A stretch of DNA of 64,000 nucleotides. It comes from Rhabditoides inermis. Taxonomy: Eukaryota; Nematoda; Chromadorea; Rhabditida; Rhabditidae. The notes beneath the pieces are model-generated. The model made no database searches. It was given only the letters and a program-made list of their open reading frames with translations, and was not told the DNA's origin. Positions 12,530 to 43,094 of this stretch are shown piece after piece. Every line of letters begins with the position of its first letter. Position 1 is the stretch's first letter. Location: positions 28,501 to 92,500 of the forward strand of contig CAWZYM010000092.1 of NCBI GenBank assembly GCA_963966185.1, read 5' to 3'. The position numbers were made by a program, and so were the translations under genes.

Positions 12530-14876
12530 GTCGGTCATGGTGGCGACGACTCGCAAGACCGCCTTCATCTACTCGCTGGACGGGGAGCTCAAGAGGGCGT
12601 TCCGCATCCCCTAGGCACCCACCAGTGTCGTCTTCGACAAGGTGCGTTGGTGGGTTTTTTTTTGTTTGTTGTGATTTTTTATCGTTGGTGTACGTGGGTG
12701 CAGATGGGGAATGCGTTTGTGTTCATTGATTGTTCAACGTTCAAATGTGTTGTATTTGTACGTAGAAGAAGGTGAGAGTATGGGAGTATTTGAAAACGTT
12801 CGTGTGCACGGCAATTCACAACTGAACAGAAGCTGCATGATGACAAATCGTTTTAACGCGGATTCGTTTCGAGACTCATTCTACTGATTGAGGCAGAGAG
12901 TGCGCGAGAGATCATGCAATCAGAGAGACGGCAGACGGCGCGAGCGTGGAAAAGAAACGAGAGTGAGCTAGAGTGCGTGGCAATTTGAGGAAAATGATTC
13001 CTCCGCGGAACGCGCCGCGCGTCGAATTTTCTCTGTTCGCTGTGAATTGCCGTGGTGTGATTTGGTGTGTATGTTGTTCTAGGCTAGCGAGTTGCGAGTA
13101 CGCCATCAACTGTTGTATTCGTTCACACAATATTATAGTTTTGTTATTTTTTTCAAAATGTTTGTAGGCTGGCGAGTACGTGATCAAGTACTTTTTAAAA
13201 TATTATGAAACTGTTTCAGGCCGGCGAGTTCGTGATGATTGGCGACCGGGCCGGCAACGTGTGCAAGTACGCGGTCGACGCGGATAGAGAGAACACGGCC
13301 GGGCACCTTGACATCAACGGTGAGGGACACTGCATTGTGTATTATAACAGCTACTTTGAATTACTTGTGAATGCAACGCTTTACATATTGCTATTCTACT
13401 TTGCGGAATGTTTTTTTGAGACGACTGTTTTGTGGATGCGGGATGCGTCAGCACGAGCCACTTATCACTTTGTGAAACCTTCATTAATTATTACTGTTTG
13501 TGAAGACTATAGTAGTGATATCAGAGTGTGAACGTCTAGTGAGAGCGTGGAGAAGATGCGTGCTGCCTGCTGAAGTCAGGAAAATGCGGCGAGGAAAGCG
13601 TGATGTGCTCCTCTCCTCTCCTCTCCTCTCCTCTCCTCTCCTCTCCTCTCCTCTCCTCTCCTCTCCTCTCCTCTCCTCTCCTCTCCTCTCCTCTCCTCTC
13701 CTCTCCTCTCCTCTCCTCTCCTCTCCTCTCCTCTCCTCTCCTCTCCTCTCCTCTCCTCTCCTCTCCTCTCCTCTCCTCTCCTCTCCTCTCCTCTCCTCTC
13801 CTCTCCTCTCCTCTCCTCTCCTCTCCTCTCCTCTCCTCTCCTCTCCTCTCCTCTCCTCTCCTCTCCTCTCCTCTCCTCTCCTCTCCTCTCCTCTCCTCTC
13901 CTCTCCTCTCCTCTCCTCTCCTCTCCTCTCCTCTCCTCTCCTCTCCTCTCCTCTCCTCTCCTCTCCTCTCCTCTCCTCTCCTCTCCTCTCCTCTCCTCTC
14001 CTCTCCTCTCCTCTCCTCTCCTCTCCTCTCCTCTCCTCTCCTCTCCTCTCCTCTCCTCTCCTCTCCTCTCCTCTCCTCTCCTCTCCTCTCCTCTCCTCTC
14101 CTCTCCTCTCCTCTCCTCTCCTCTCCTCTCCTCTCCTCTCCTCTCCTCTCCTCTCCTCTCCTCTCCTCTCCTCTCCTCTCCTCTCCTCTCCTCTCCTCTC
14201 CTCTCCTCTCCTCTCCTCTCCTCTCCTCTCCTCTCCTCTCCTCTCCTCTCCTCTCCTCTCCTCTCCTCTCCTCTCCTCTCCTCTCCTCTCCTCTCCTCTC
14301 CTCTCCTCTCCTCTCCTCTCCTCTCCTCTCCTCTCCTCTCCTCTCCTCTCCTCTCCTCTCCTCTCCTCTCCTCTCCTCTCCTCTCCTCTCCTCTCCTCTC
14401 CTCTCCTCTCCTCTCCTCTCCTCTCCTCTCCTCTCCTCTCCTCTCCTCTCCTCTCCTCTCCTCTCCTCTCCTCTCCTCTCCTCTCCTCTCCTCTCCTCTC
14501 CTCTCCTCTCCTCTCCTCTCCTCTCCTCTCCTCTCCTCTCCTCTCCTCTCCTCTCCTCTCTCGCGGGAATTCCGATATGAAGAATGATACGACGTTGATG
14601 AAAGACGGTAGTCGAGAGCAGAAGTGAAAGGGTGCACCCTTGGTCTCACGTTTGGACAGACACAGTATTTTGTTTTTTTTAGCTGGCGAACATGATCAAG
14701 AACGTGACGCACAACAACGCGATCGACTACCAGAAAAGGAAGGCGGACAAGATGGAGAAGAGGGATCTGAAGAGGAAGCTGAACAAGGAGAAGAAGGAGG
14801 AGATAGAGGAGGCAAAGAAGGCCGCGGTGGAGGAGGAGCAGTTAGAAGCAGGCGTAGGAGGAGGAGGGGTTCACTA
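12530..14876 (+). pseudogene. WDR4-like gene remnant (tRNA m7G methyltransferase cofactor)
   Basis: Three exon-like blocks: 12537-12641, 13220-13319 and 14683-14876. The first reads RKTAFIYSLDGELKRAFRIP and then meets TAG at 12612 where Glu would fit. The second reads EFVMIGDRAGNVCKYAVDAD followed by a GHL, matching the WDR4/Trm82 beta-propeller region with its DK(S/A)GDVY and LGHL segments. The third reads NVTHNNAIDYQKRKADKMEK plus a charged tail, like the WDR4 C-terminus. The central WD repeats are absent; the gap between blocks two and three is filled by a CCTCT satellite. WDR4 is the non-catalytic partner of the METTL1 tRNA N7-guanine methyltransferase. The stop and missing core make a working gene unlikely. 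A functional copy may exist elsewhere. The family call is moderately secure. Confidence 0.55.
13608..14561 (+). repeat. (CTCTC)n pentanucleotide satellite
   Basis: About 954 bp, near 190 copies, without a visible interruption. One strand is pure pyrimidine and the other pure purine. Because 5 does not share a factor with 3 and no stop occurs, long open frames run through it on both strands; they are artefacts. Confidence 0.97.
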
Positions 14877-15676
14877 ATAGTTGTTTACTTGTTACGTTTG
14901 ATTTTCTTACATGTTGTGATTGATTGATTGTTGGAGATGAAGTGGTTTCGAAATGGAGTTGTTGGGATTTGGGATGGCAGGGGGAAAGCATTGATTTTGA
15001 TCACGCTGCGTCAACGAAATCAATAGTTGCATCTTTTGCACGGGAGGGTCAGCGTCAGCGTGAAAGTATAATGGGGCCTACTGATAGAAGCGGAAAAGGT
15101 TTGTGGTTGAACATGGTAGAATGAGGTGTTTGGAAGCCAGTATGGGTTGTAGATTGAATAGCCGCCGTGCTTGTACCGTCGGTCATATATGATCGAATGC
15201 AATTCTTTCAATTATAGTATTCGAAGTTAGTGTTTCAGAAGTATTTATTGATCACGTTTCGTTTTTCGCAATATTGACTCATGCTATGTTCAGAATCGAA
15301 ATGAAGTCAAAGATGTCGCAGATCACGGAAGTAGAGCTGAAATAGAAGTGTATTGTACTTGTTTTGTTTTAGCACGAACCTTGATCGAGTCGGTTCCATC
15401 AGCGCAGTTTTCAGTCTTCAGGTTGGTGAGCATCTGGAAATAAACATGCTCTTCCTTTCTTCTCTTGACAGCTGTTTATTTATCCTGATTCATCTTCTGC
15501 GAGACATCTCCGAATCGCCCCAAGAACACTGCCGAACACTGCCTGGCCACCTCTGCCATTGGTGCCGTAGTCCGTAGTCTAACATGGGTATTTTCACGTA
15601 AAAGCCTTGCGTGAATGGTCCGTCCCGTACGGTTTTTTTCTCGAAAAAAAAATTTGGCGCCGCTCCATGAGTTTCA
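14877..15676. other. Intergenic, or frame-shifted 3' end of the GNAT gene
   Basis: Beyond the WDR4 relic I see no independent gene. The part from 15676 down to about 15593 continues the acetyltransferase in another minus-strand frame (PFTQGFYVKIPM) and may be its true C-terminus. Confidence 0.4.
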
Positions 15677-15978
15677 TTACTGCGCATAATCATCTTCACA
15701 GCTGCGTCCATGCTTAGGATTTTTTTCAACCTTGTATCCGTTTTTATGGAGGAGCGTCTGATTGGCGACGGATGAGGCCTCCGAAACGATGCCCTGCACT
15801 CCGACCGACTGAAATACTGTGATGGGAGAGAGAGGGGGGAGGGAGAGAGAAGGGGGGGGGGGGAGGAAGGGGAGGGAGATAGAGATTGTTCCCTCCGTAC
15901 CTTGAGCACATTATCTCCGACTCCTTTGTGAAGGAGGTACTTAGCGATGCCTTGGCGCTGGTGCTCCTGAAGAGACAT

Positions 15979-16025
<47 letters not shown>

Positions 16026-16363
16026 CTGTCTCTCACCTTCTTGATGAAAGTGATTTCCCTCCTCAACACTTTGTGAACGTCTTCGTCGACGACTTGCCAG
16101 AATGTCGTCTTCAGCTTGTCCAGATGGATTACTGTAAGGAGATGGAGAAAAATGAGAGAGAAGAGAGATAGAGAGAAAGAAGCAGAGAGAGAGAGAGAGG
16201 GAGGGAGGGAGGGAGAGAGAGAGACTCACTCAGTTGCTGCGCGTTTTTGGCGAGTGTGGAAGGGTCGAGATCGAAGGGCTCCTTCTCGAGGGTGTGGTCT
16301 CTGTGTCCGATCGACATCACTCGGAAGCCTGCCGGCTGCGATGTCGCCTGAAGGTCTCCCTCT

Positions 16364-16414
<51 letters not shown>

Positions 16415-17073
16415 TCTCTCTCTCTCTTCTCTCTCTCACGCTCTCGTTCTCTTTCTTTACCCTTTCCTCTCTCTGCATGTCTCTTTCTAACCTCGGCTTG
16501 CTCACCTTGTCGTAAATCACATAGGAATAGGGATACAAGAGGCTCTTTCCGATGATGTATTCAAATAGTGGGCGAGCGTCCTTCGGAGTGAAACCCAGCG
16601 CCTGAAATGATTCACGATGTGTTTCTCTAACAAGGACTTTTAACTAGGGTCAGCTCAATATTTGCCACACTGTACATCCTGTTGTGTTACTGTTGTGATA
16701 ATCTCTTGTCAGATAAAGATTATTATAATTGTATTTCATTTATTTTTGTTTGAATAGTTGAAAGTTCTTTCTGCGATTGTGTGTCGAATAATCGTGATGA
16801 TTTGAGTTTGGAAATGTGTTGTTTTTCTTGTTCTCACCACTGAATGCGGTTCGGCATAGATGAAATGGTTGACGCAGAGGTCAACTACCTCACCCAGATG
16901 AGATTGCGTCGCCGGTACGAAGTCATACTTCTCTTCTGAAATCTCTCTCTCTCTCTCATTTTTTTCTTTCTCGGCTCTCTCTTTCCTATCGCCTCAATAA
17001 AATTACCTGGATTAATTCTCTGGCTCAGGCATCGTCGAAAAAGAATGGAAGCGGGCAGTTTGCGGGAAAGCAT
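15677..17073 (-). CDS. GNAT-family N-acetyltransferase, nematode type, presequence-like N-terminus
   Basis: Exons 17007-17073, 16838-16935, 16506-16601, 16230-16347, 16037-16131, 15901-15966 and 15677-15808 keep phase and give 223 residues. The acetyl-CoA loop is HQRQGIAKYLL (Q/R-x-x-G-x-A motif). Ahead of it come the nematode GNAT features LGFTPKDARPLFEYIIGKSL and ITFIKK; after it come GVQGIVSEASSVANQTLLHK and NGYKV, typical of the acceptor half. The N-terminus MLSRKLPASILFRRCLSQRI is Arg-rich, Ser-rich and free of acidic residues, like a mitochondrial targeting sequence. After a run of seven A (minus strand, 15720-15726) the frame stops at 15677, while another frame stays open (ILSMDAAVKMIMRSNETHG then YVKIPM) and looks like the real C-terminus, so a one-base indel is suspected. 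The acceptor substrate is unknown; arylalkylamine-like GNATs share this layout. Confidence 0.75.
15979..16022 (+). repeat. (CT)n in a GNAT intron
   Basis: Pure CT run within the intron between GNAT exons 5 and 6; related GA/CT tracts at 15822-15890, 16150-16228 and 16360-16440 fill other introns of the same gene. Confidence 0.9.
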
Positions 17074-18560
17074 CGCGATATTTGCTGCAGACTGTTGTGA
17101 ATGACTGTGAGTGGAACTGACTAATGCGCTGTTGCCAGCCAAAAAACCAGTCGAATGTTTGAGTACGAGACTAGGGAAATAATTGTAGCAAGAGCGGAAA
17201 TCGATAACTGAGCAGACGCACACGAGGGTTGCACGTGGATAAAGGAGGGATGTGAGAGAGGAGAGAGGGATGCGAATATGCAATTGTGTATGCAGAGAGG
17301 GAGAGAGAGGATAGCGTAGTCTGGCGGAGGCTGTAACAGCCGGAAGAGAGTATCTGGGTGTCTGCCACAATGATATCTGATTCCGGAGCGGTGTGCTTTT
17401 ATCGTGTCTCACTACTACGTGAGATTTGTTATCTTCCTGTCTGGTTGATCAAGGCCAAAAGGTGTGGGAACAAATTGGAATTAGGCGTTCTCTGGTATGA
17501 TAGATAACGTCTGTCGGGCCTAAATCAAAAGATCAATTTCAAAACTCGTTATACATTGTAGTGAAGTGTGTGTAGTGGAGCCGCACACTAGTTATCTTTT
17601 TTTCGAAGAGAATTAGGGTGGTTAGAGAAAAGTCTGCGCTTATATAATAGTAATAGTATGTTATATTTTGCAAAAGAGTCGAACGCAATCTTTGTGTTCA
17701 GGTTTTGGCACTGAACGAAGGAGCTAGGGTCACTGAAGTTGAATGCAAAATGGTTACACAGTAACCATCGAGAACAAACTCGGACCAAAATACTGTCGCC
17801 GGCAAAAACTTCATAGATGAAATCCCATTTCGCACTGTCGAAATTTTTTTTTATCTAGATTGGACGAACAATGAAGAGAAACTTTTAAAAATGGAAAAGT
17901 CAGAGACTTAACCGGAATCATTGTAAGTGAGCGGGAGCAGAACATGACAACACATTATTTTAATCACATTGAAAATAATAATATTTACTACCGTATACGA
18001 GAGAAAACACAGACCTCAAAACATCGCAAATAGTGTGATTACGCCAGGTGTGATTGAACAACAAGTAAACACAAACATAAACTACAAATAGGATAAAAAA
18101 GATAAGATCCCAGGAGCTCTAATCTAATTTCGGTATGAGGGGACAAATTGTGTTTCTCTAGGAGATAACTTTTCACAGTTCGATGTTTTAAGGACAGGAT
18201 CTATGTCGTTCTTGGCGAAGTAGAAGGTGTTCCATAATATAATTTAAAATGAGCTTCTGAAAAACGTGATACTCTTCAAAGTTGCGCAAAGATAAGGAAT
18301 CACTAACAGCTAACAGCTAATAACTTTGTAGCCGACTGTTCAAATTTATTCAAACATCACCAGTAGGTTACTGTTCACACATTTAACAAATTCTGGAGTG
18401 GATCTTACATTTCTGCTTTTAAATTCTCTGAAAATGCCACAAATTTTATTTTGGTCGCTAGCTAATTCTGCGCACCGAGAGATGAAGGGCGAAGACAAGA
18501 CAAAAGCATTTGTTTTTCTTGTTTTTTTTTCACTGCTGATGACATTATAAAGATGAGCCA
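17074..18560. other. Intergenic with dispersed repeat copy
   Basis: Upstream of the minus-strand GNAT gene. It holds the second copy of repeat R1 and otherwise no supported gene. Confidence 0.5.
17951..18197 (+). repeat. Dispersed repeat R1, copy 2
   Basis: Direct-orientation relative of 9276-9540 with small deletions. Shares the block that ends GGAGATAACTTTTCACAG and the following TTCGATGTTT. Confidence 0.8.
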
Positions 18561-18564
18561 CTAA

Positions 18565-18769
18565 AGCAGCTATCAAGTTCCCAAAAATACAAAAAATAAT
18601 GTGAAATAAATGTCAAAAAATACCGAAAAATGCCGAAAAATGCGAAATAAAATGTCAAAAAATATTGTAAATTTTTACAATTTTCGCGCGCCCCATTGCC
18701 AAAATGTCGAAAAATACGAAAAAATGTATTTTTTGGAAATTTTGTCATTTTTTGAACTTAATAGCTGCT
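18565..18769 (+). mobile_element. Palindromic MITE, copy 1 (Harbinger-like target duplication)
   Basis: 205 bp with long imperfect terminal inverted repeats (AGCAGCTATCAAGTTC at the left, GAACTTAATAGCTGCT at the right) and a 3-bp duplication TAA on both sides (18562-18564, 18770-18772). Nearly the same sequence, reversed, is at 56512-56716. No transposase is present. A TWA duplication is typical of PIF/Harbinger; that class is inferred from the duplication only. Confidence 0.85.
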
Positions 18770-18888
18770 TAACATTTGTAATGACAATTATTATATATTA
18801 ATATTTGAAAAATTGGTACTCTCAAAGTTCCTTGACCCAATGATAATAGCGTTTGAATGCGCGCGCTTTTTGCTGGGTCAGGGTAGAA

Positions 18889-18956
18889 TTTTGAAATTTT
18901 CTAGAATGCGCGAGAGCCTTCGAGAATTCCAGCAGCTGTTCACGGTTCTGGAGATG
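18889..18956 (+). promoter_or_regulatory. Candidate heat-shock-element cluster upstream of cct-6
   Basis: TTCTAGAA at 18899-18906 and TTCGAGAATTCC at 18919-18930 are TTCnnGAA dyads, the core of the HSF-1 binding site. Weaker half-sites lie close by (GAA near 18893, TTC near 18945). They sit about 240-270 bp upstream of the start codon. CCT genes are known heat-shock-factor targets, so the location makes sense. Binding itself is inference. Confidence 0.5.
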
Positions 18957-18982
18957 TTCTGCTGCTGAACTTGCTCTATTTT

Positions 18983-18992
18983 GTTTATAAAT
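18983..18992 (+). promoter_or_regulatory. TATA-like box of cct-6
   Basis: TTTATAAATA lies between the HSE cluster and the start codon, about 180 bp upstream of the ATG. Confidence 0.3.
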
Positions 18993-19169
18993 ATGCTCTA
19001 TTGTACTGTGAATTATATGTCATTGTATACGCAGTCTCGCATATATGCTACTTTTCATTCTTGTCCTTTTGACATGAGGATATTTCGAACCTCTTGTTTG
19101 TGTAATAGTTCGCAAACAGCCCTTCTCTTACATTTTATGTATTATCAAGTTCACTATTTTACAGGTAAT

Positions 19170-21926
19170 ATGGCTTCGATCCAGTGCCTCAACCCCAAGG
19201 CGGAACTTGCCCGTCATGCGGCCGCTCTCGAGCTTAACATCTCCGGAGCTCGCGGTCTTCAGGAAGTTATGCGCACCAACCTCGGACCCAAGGGAACCCT
19301 CAAGATGTGAGTAATTATGAAATGATGTTTATCATTGTGTGCTTTTAAAGGCTTGTCTCCGGAGCCGGTGACATCAAACTGACCAAGGACGGAAACGTGC
19401 TGCTTCATGAGATGGTTGGTTTGTGTTTTTTTTGTCGATGTTTATTAAGTAGCGGTCAGTCTCTTCGAAACTCCTTTCGATACTGACTTCGAAACGCCTT
19501 CGAAACACGACCAACAGCGTGTTTCGAAGGCGTTTTTAAAGGGGCTGTTTTGAAGAGACTGACCACACCTTAAAAGTGATTCACACATTTGTTTTCAGTC
19601 GATCCAGCACCCGACCGCTTCGATGATCGCCAAGGCGTCGACCGCTCAGGACGACGTTACCGGTGACGGAACCACCTCGACCGTTCTCCTCATCGGAGAG
19701 CTGCTCAAGCAGGCCGAGACCTACGTTCTCGAGGTGCGTTCTCCGTTCTTGCTTGAATATATTATTTTGGTGTTGACAACATATCTTTAGGGAGTGCATC
19801 CCCGCCTCATCACTGAGGGATTTGAGTGGGCCAACACCAAGACCCTCGAGCTACTTGAGAAGTTCAAGGTACGACATAACTACCATTGTTTTGTTTTGCC
19901 GATTCACAATTAGCAAATGATTGTAGGTGCCGACTGAGCTCGATCGCGACACGCTGCTCGACGTTGCTCGCACCTCGCTCCGCACCAAGCTGCACCACAA
20001 GCTCGCCGACCACATCACCGAGTATGTCTTCATTCTTCAAAATGATCTTAGAATGCTTTCTAACTACAAATACTTCCAAATAAAGATGCGACATGATTTT
20101 CATTCAGGTGCGTCGTCGACGCTGTGCTGGCTATCCGCCAGGGAGATGCCGAGCCCGACCTCCACATGGTTGAGATCCAGGTAAGGTATCATAATTATTT
20201 TTTAATGGTTTTACATGTCTATTATTATTTATATTTCACCTTTTAATTTTGATCTCAACTTTGTGCGCTGCAGGAGATGCACCACGAGTCGGACATGGAC
20301 ACGCAGCTGGTGCGCGGTCTGGTGCTCGACCACGGCGCCCGCCACCCCGACATGCCCAAGCACGTCGAGGATGCCTACATTCTCACCTGCAACGTGTCGC
20401 TCGAGTACGAGAAGACGTGAGTTGCATGTTCTTATGTTATCCCTTTTTACGTTAGAAATACTATACATTTATCGGATTTTTTTTCTAGCGAGGTGAACTC
20501 TGGTCTGTTCTACAAGAGCGCGTCGGAGAGGGAGCGCCTGCTAGCCGCCGAGCGGGAGTTCATCACGCGCCGCGTGCACAAGGTGATCGAGCTGAAGAAG
20601 AAGGTGTGCGACGGAGAGACGGACGAGAAGAAGAGAAAGGGATTCGTCGTCATCAACCAGAAGGTGGGCGTTTTTCACTTTTCGTATCGGTCGGGTCATC
20701 ATTGAGACGTACATAATACCTTGCATATCTGTTTTGTTTGTAGGGAATCGACCCTCCCTCGCTGGATCTGCTGGCCGCGGAGGGCATCGTCGCCCTGCGT
20801 CGTGCCAAGCGCCGCAACATGGAGCGTCTGCAGCTGGCTGTGGGCGGAGAGGCTGTCAACTCGGTCGACGACCTCACCCCCGACGTGCTCGGACACGCCG
20901 GACTCGTCTACGAGCACTCCCTCGTGAGTCGTTGACGTTGTTCCGACATGCACTGTTAGCGATCAGCGTGATTGGCTGGTAGCACGCATAGTCCGACAGT
21001 GGAAAGCAAAATGTCCTGACCACTCTTGGTAGTGCGCCCTTGTTTTGATTGTATGCCAAGTACGTTTTTAATTGTTTGTTTAGGGCGAGGACAAGTACAC
21101 GTTCGTGGAGAACTGCACTGATCCCAAGTCGGTGACGCTGCTGATCAAGGGCCCGAACAGGCACACTATCCAGCAGATCAAGGACGCCATCCACGACGGA
21201 CTCCGCGCCGTCCTCAACACGATCCGCGACAGTGCGTTTTTTTATGTTTTGATATTGATTAATCGAACCGGAAGTGGCATTATTTCGATTGTGTTTCAGT
21301 GGCTCTCGTGCCCGGAGCTGGATCTTTCGAGGTTGCCGCCTACGTTATGCTCAAGAAGGAGATGGAGAAGCTGAAGGGACGCGCCAAGCTCGGAGCTCAG
21401 GTTGGTGTTGGTTGGTTGTTAAAAACATCCACATGAAATCTTCGTTTCGTGATTATCAATCATGGGATTTTGCTGGATAATCTCTCTTTTGTCAACAACT
21501 TTTTCTTGTAGGCGTACGCGAACGCGCTGCTGGTGATTCCGAAGACGCTGGCGCAGAACGCTGGCTACGACGCGCAGGAGACGATTGTGAAGCTGGTGGA
21601 GGAGCGCGAGGCGGCCGGAGACATCCCCGTCGGACTCGACATCGCCTCCGGAGAGCCTGCACAGCCTGTGGTGAGCTTTCCACTCTAAGTTGCAGAATCT
21701 AAATATTCCAATCAAGATGATTCGCTAGGAATAGTTTATCGTATGTTGAGTGGTTTTGATATTTGAGTACTGTGAGTTATGTTTTCAGGGCATCTGGGAC
21801 AACGTTATTGTGAAGAAGAACAGTCTGTCGTCGTGCTCTGTGATTGCGTGCAACCTTCTTCTGGTCGATGAGGTGATGCGCGCCGGCATGACCAACCTGA
21901 AGACACCCAATGCCATGCAGGGCTAA
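19170..21926 (+). CDS. cct-6: T-complex chaperonin subunit zeta (CCT6)
   Basis: Thirteen exons (19170-19306, 19351-19414, 19599-19733, 19791-19868, 19927-20021, 20108-20180, 20274-20416, 20489-20663, 20744-20923, 21084-21231, 21300-21400, 21512-21670, 21789-21926) give 541 residues, the normal CCT6 length. CCT is the hexadecameric cytosolic ATP-driven folding machine for actin, tubulin and other clients. Hallmarks: [10 protein letters not shown] and [11 protein letters not shown] near the N-terminus, the nucleotide-binding GDGTTS, the apical-domain region, [14 protein letters not shown], and the zeta-type C-terminus [15 protein letters not shown] then VDEVMRAGM. Start: ATG lies 5 bp after TTTTACAG, a good trans-splice acceptor. 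The first intron is only 44 bp. Intron 2 carries a MITE (19447-19571). ddx-23 follows in the same direction after 376 bp. Confidence 0.97.
19447..19571. mobile_element. AAGT-GCGGTCAGTCTCTTC MITE, copy A (cct-6 intron 2)
   Basis: 125 bp with terminal inverted repeats AAGTAGCGGTCAGTCTCTTC and GAAGAGACTGACCACACCTT. The interior also contains palindromic TTCGAAAC/GTTTCGAAGG strings. The same ends occur at 47298-47452 and about 48883-49046. No convincing target duplication at this copy. Confidence 0.75.
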
Positions 21927-22302
21927 GCACTCGGTGACAAGCTTTCCCACCACAACTACCCACACACTGTTGTTATCTCTCATGTCATCTCGTAGCAGTC
22001 TTTACCCATGTATCGAGTGAGTTCGCTAGATCTGGTCGGATCCGATGCCCTTGTTTGTCCATTCAAGTCCCACAATCCGCACTCATGTTGCTTACTTTTT
22101 ACAGTTTATACCGATCTTGTTGTTTTGTTACGACACACGTTTGTTTTGTAACTGTGGACGCGCTTAATAATAATTCTATAAAACGTTTTTGAATACACTT
22201 TGTTGGATTTTGTGGCGGCGTGTATCCGGTGGTTTTCAGCCAGCTTGTGTTACCTGGATATGATTGTGCGGTGATGGGAGATTAGGCTAGACATTCAGTG
22301 GG
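21927..22302 (+). other. cct-6 to ddx-23 spacer
   Basis: Holds the cct-6 3' UTR (no perfect AATAAA; AATAATAATTCTATAAAA near 22165 is the best candidate) and, immediately upstream of ddx-23, ATTCAG followed by tggATG, which could be a spliced-leader acceptor. This would fit an operon or simply two close genes. Confidence 0.4.
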
Positions 22303-36813
<14,511 letters not shown>

Positions 36814-37074
36814 ACGAGAGGTGCGTGGATTTAAGTGAATATCAGGATGTTGGATTTGGGATTGGATTTCTTTATTTCTATTTTGGATTGTATGGTTTTT
36901 GAAATTTGGATTTCACTTTGTTACGCTTAGTTGTTTTCTTTCAGGCAGTGCGGCATTTCACCTCCAGTCCAACTACCGAGTGTTGTTTCTTAAATTTATA
37001 TTTTGTGTTTACGTCGTCTTTTCTATTTAATCATGGGTTATCCGATCTTTACCAGTCGTTGTGTGTGTACGTTG

Positions 37075-37080
37075 AATAAA
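37075..37080 (+). terminator. Poly(A) signal of ddx-23
   Basis: AATAAA about 260 bp after the ddx-23 stop and 300 bp before mdt-15. Confidence 0.55.
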
Positions 37081-37375
37081 ATGGTTTGTAGATGTTTTAT
37101 CGGTGATGTTGTTGATGATGCTTCATACGTTGCGCAAGCTCGTTCGCTCTTGGAGCGTATCTCTCAACTGATTGATTGATTGATTGCTTCATTAGCTGCT
37201 GTGGTATATGAGTGGTGCGGTCGGTCATTTGTCTATGGTATTTCAGTGATCGCGTGGCGGGTTTGCGTGTGCGTGCGTGTGAGTGAGAGTGCGTGGTTGG
37301 ACCTAGACTGTCGTCGCCTTGGCCTCGCTCGCTCCTTCCCCTTCTCTCTCGCCTCCCGACATCCTCCAGCCCGCA

Positions 37376-42241
<4,866 letters not shown>

Positions 42242-42887
42242 CTGGGCCCCGCCGACCCGCACTAAGCGGTCCAGATGGACCCTCTGAGTGTCGTGGTCCC
42301 TGCGCCACTGTGGTGGTCCGTCTCTCTGCCTCCGTCCCCCTCTCCCCCCTCGTCCCCTTGTTGTGTATCTGTGTTTTGTGTGGATAGAGTGCTTGTTAGT
42401 CGTCGATTCCCTCTCTCTCCATCCGTGGTATCCTTGGGTCTGTGATACCGTCCCCTTCCCCTCTCCCCTCCCCTCCCTCCCTCCTCACTTGAGGGCCTCC
42501 TCATTCAGTTCAGTTGTCGCCATTGTTACCCCCAGCGTGGCTAGAAGAGTCTATATGATATATTTATTGATTGTGTTATTGATTGTTTTTTCTTCTCTGT
42601 GTCTCTCTCCGACCGTACTCTCTCCGCCGTTTTTGTCCCTCTCTCTCCTCAATTGAGTTTTGATTCCCTCAATGCGAGTTGTATATTTCGAATGCGAGTT
42701 GTTGAGTGTGTATGTGGAAAACCCTATTCGATACAAATTATATCCGTTTATATCGTGTTCGTTTTTTTGTTGGGATAATGAACATGCAATTTCTAGGAAT
42801 GCGCAGTTTTTTGGTGAAGACGACAGGAAAAAAAACGAAAAGACATGGTTGTTGAAACGAAATATGAAACCAACTTTACACAATTGG
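42242..42887. other. mdt-15 3' flank
   Basis: Pyrimidine-rich 3' UTR-like sequence, then AT-rich DNA up to the first fold-back element. No gene. Confidence 0.5.
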
Positions 42888-43094
42888 GATATAAGCCCGA
42901 TACAGTAATTTGTGGAGCAATTTTGACGCAAAACTGAGTTTTCACGAATGTTAGGTCAGGCTGACCACAAGAACGTCAATCTAAAAACCCGATTATTGAT
43001 GGCTATCAAAACCCGACTTTCGCAAAAACGCGAAAAAATGGTCAATGAGGATTATGCTAATTTTTTATAGTGTCATCACAAGAGACATTTCGTA

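Noticed and set aside
13500..14712. Open frames of 326-378 codons on both strands, reading SSPLL or GEERR repeats
   Set aside because: They are the CTCTC satellite read in each frame; no start context, splice structure or conserved flank.
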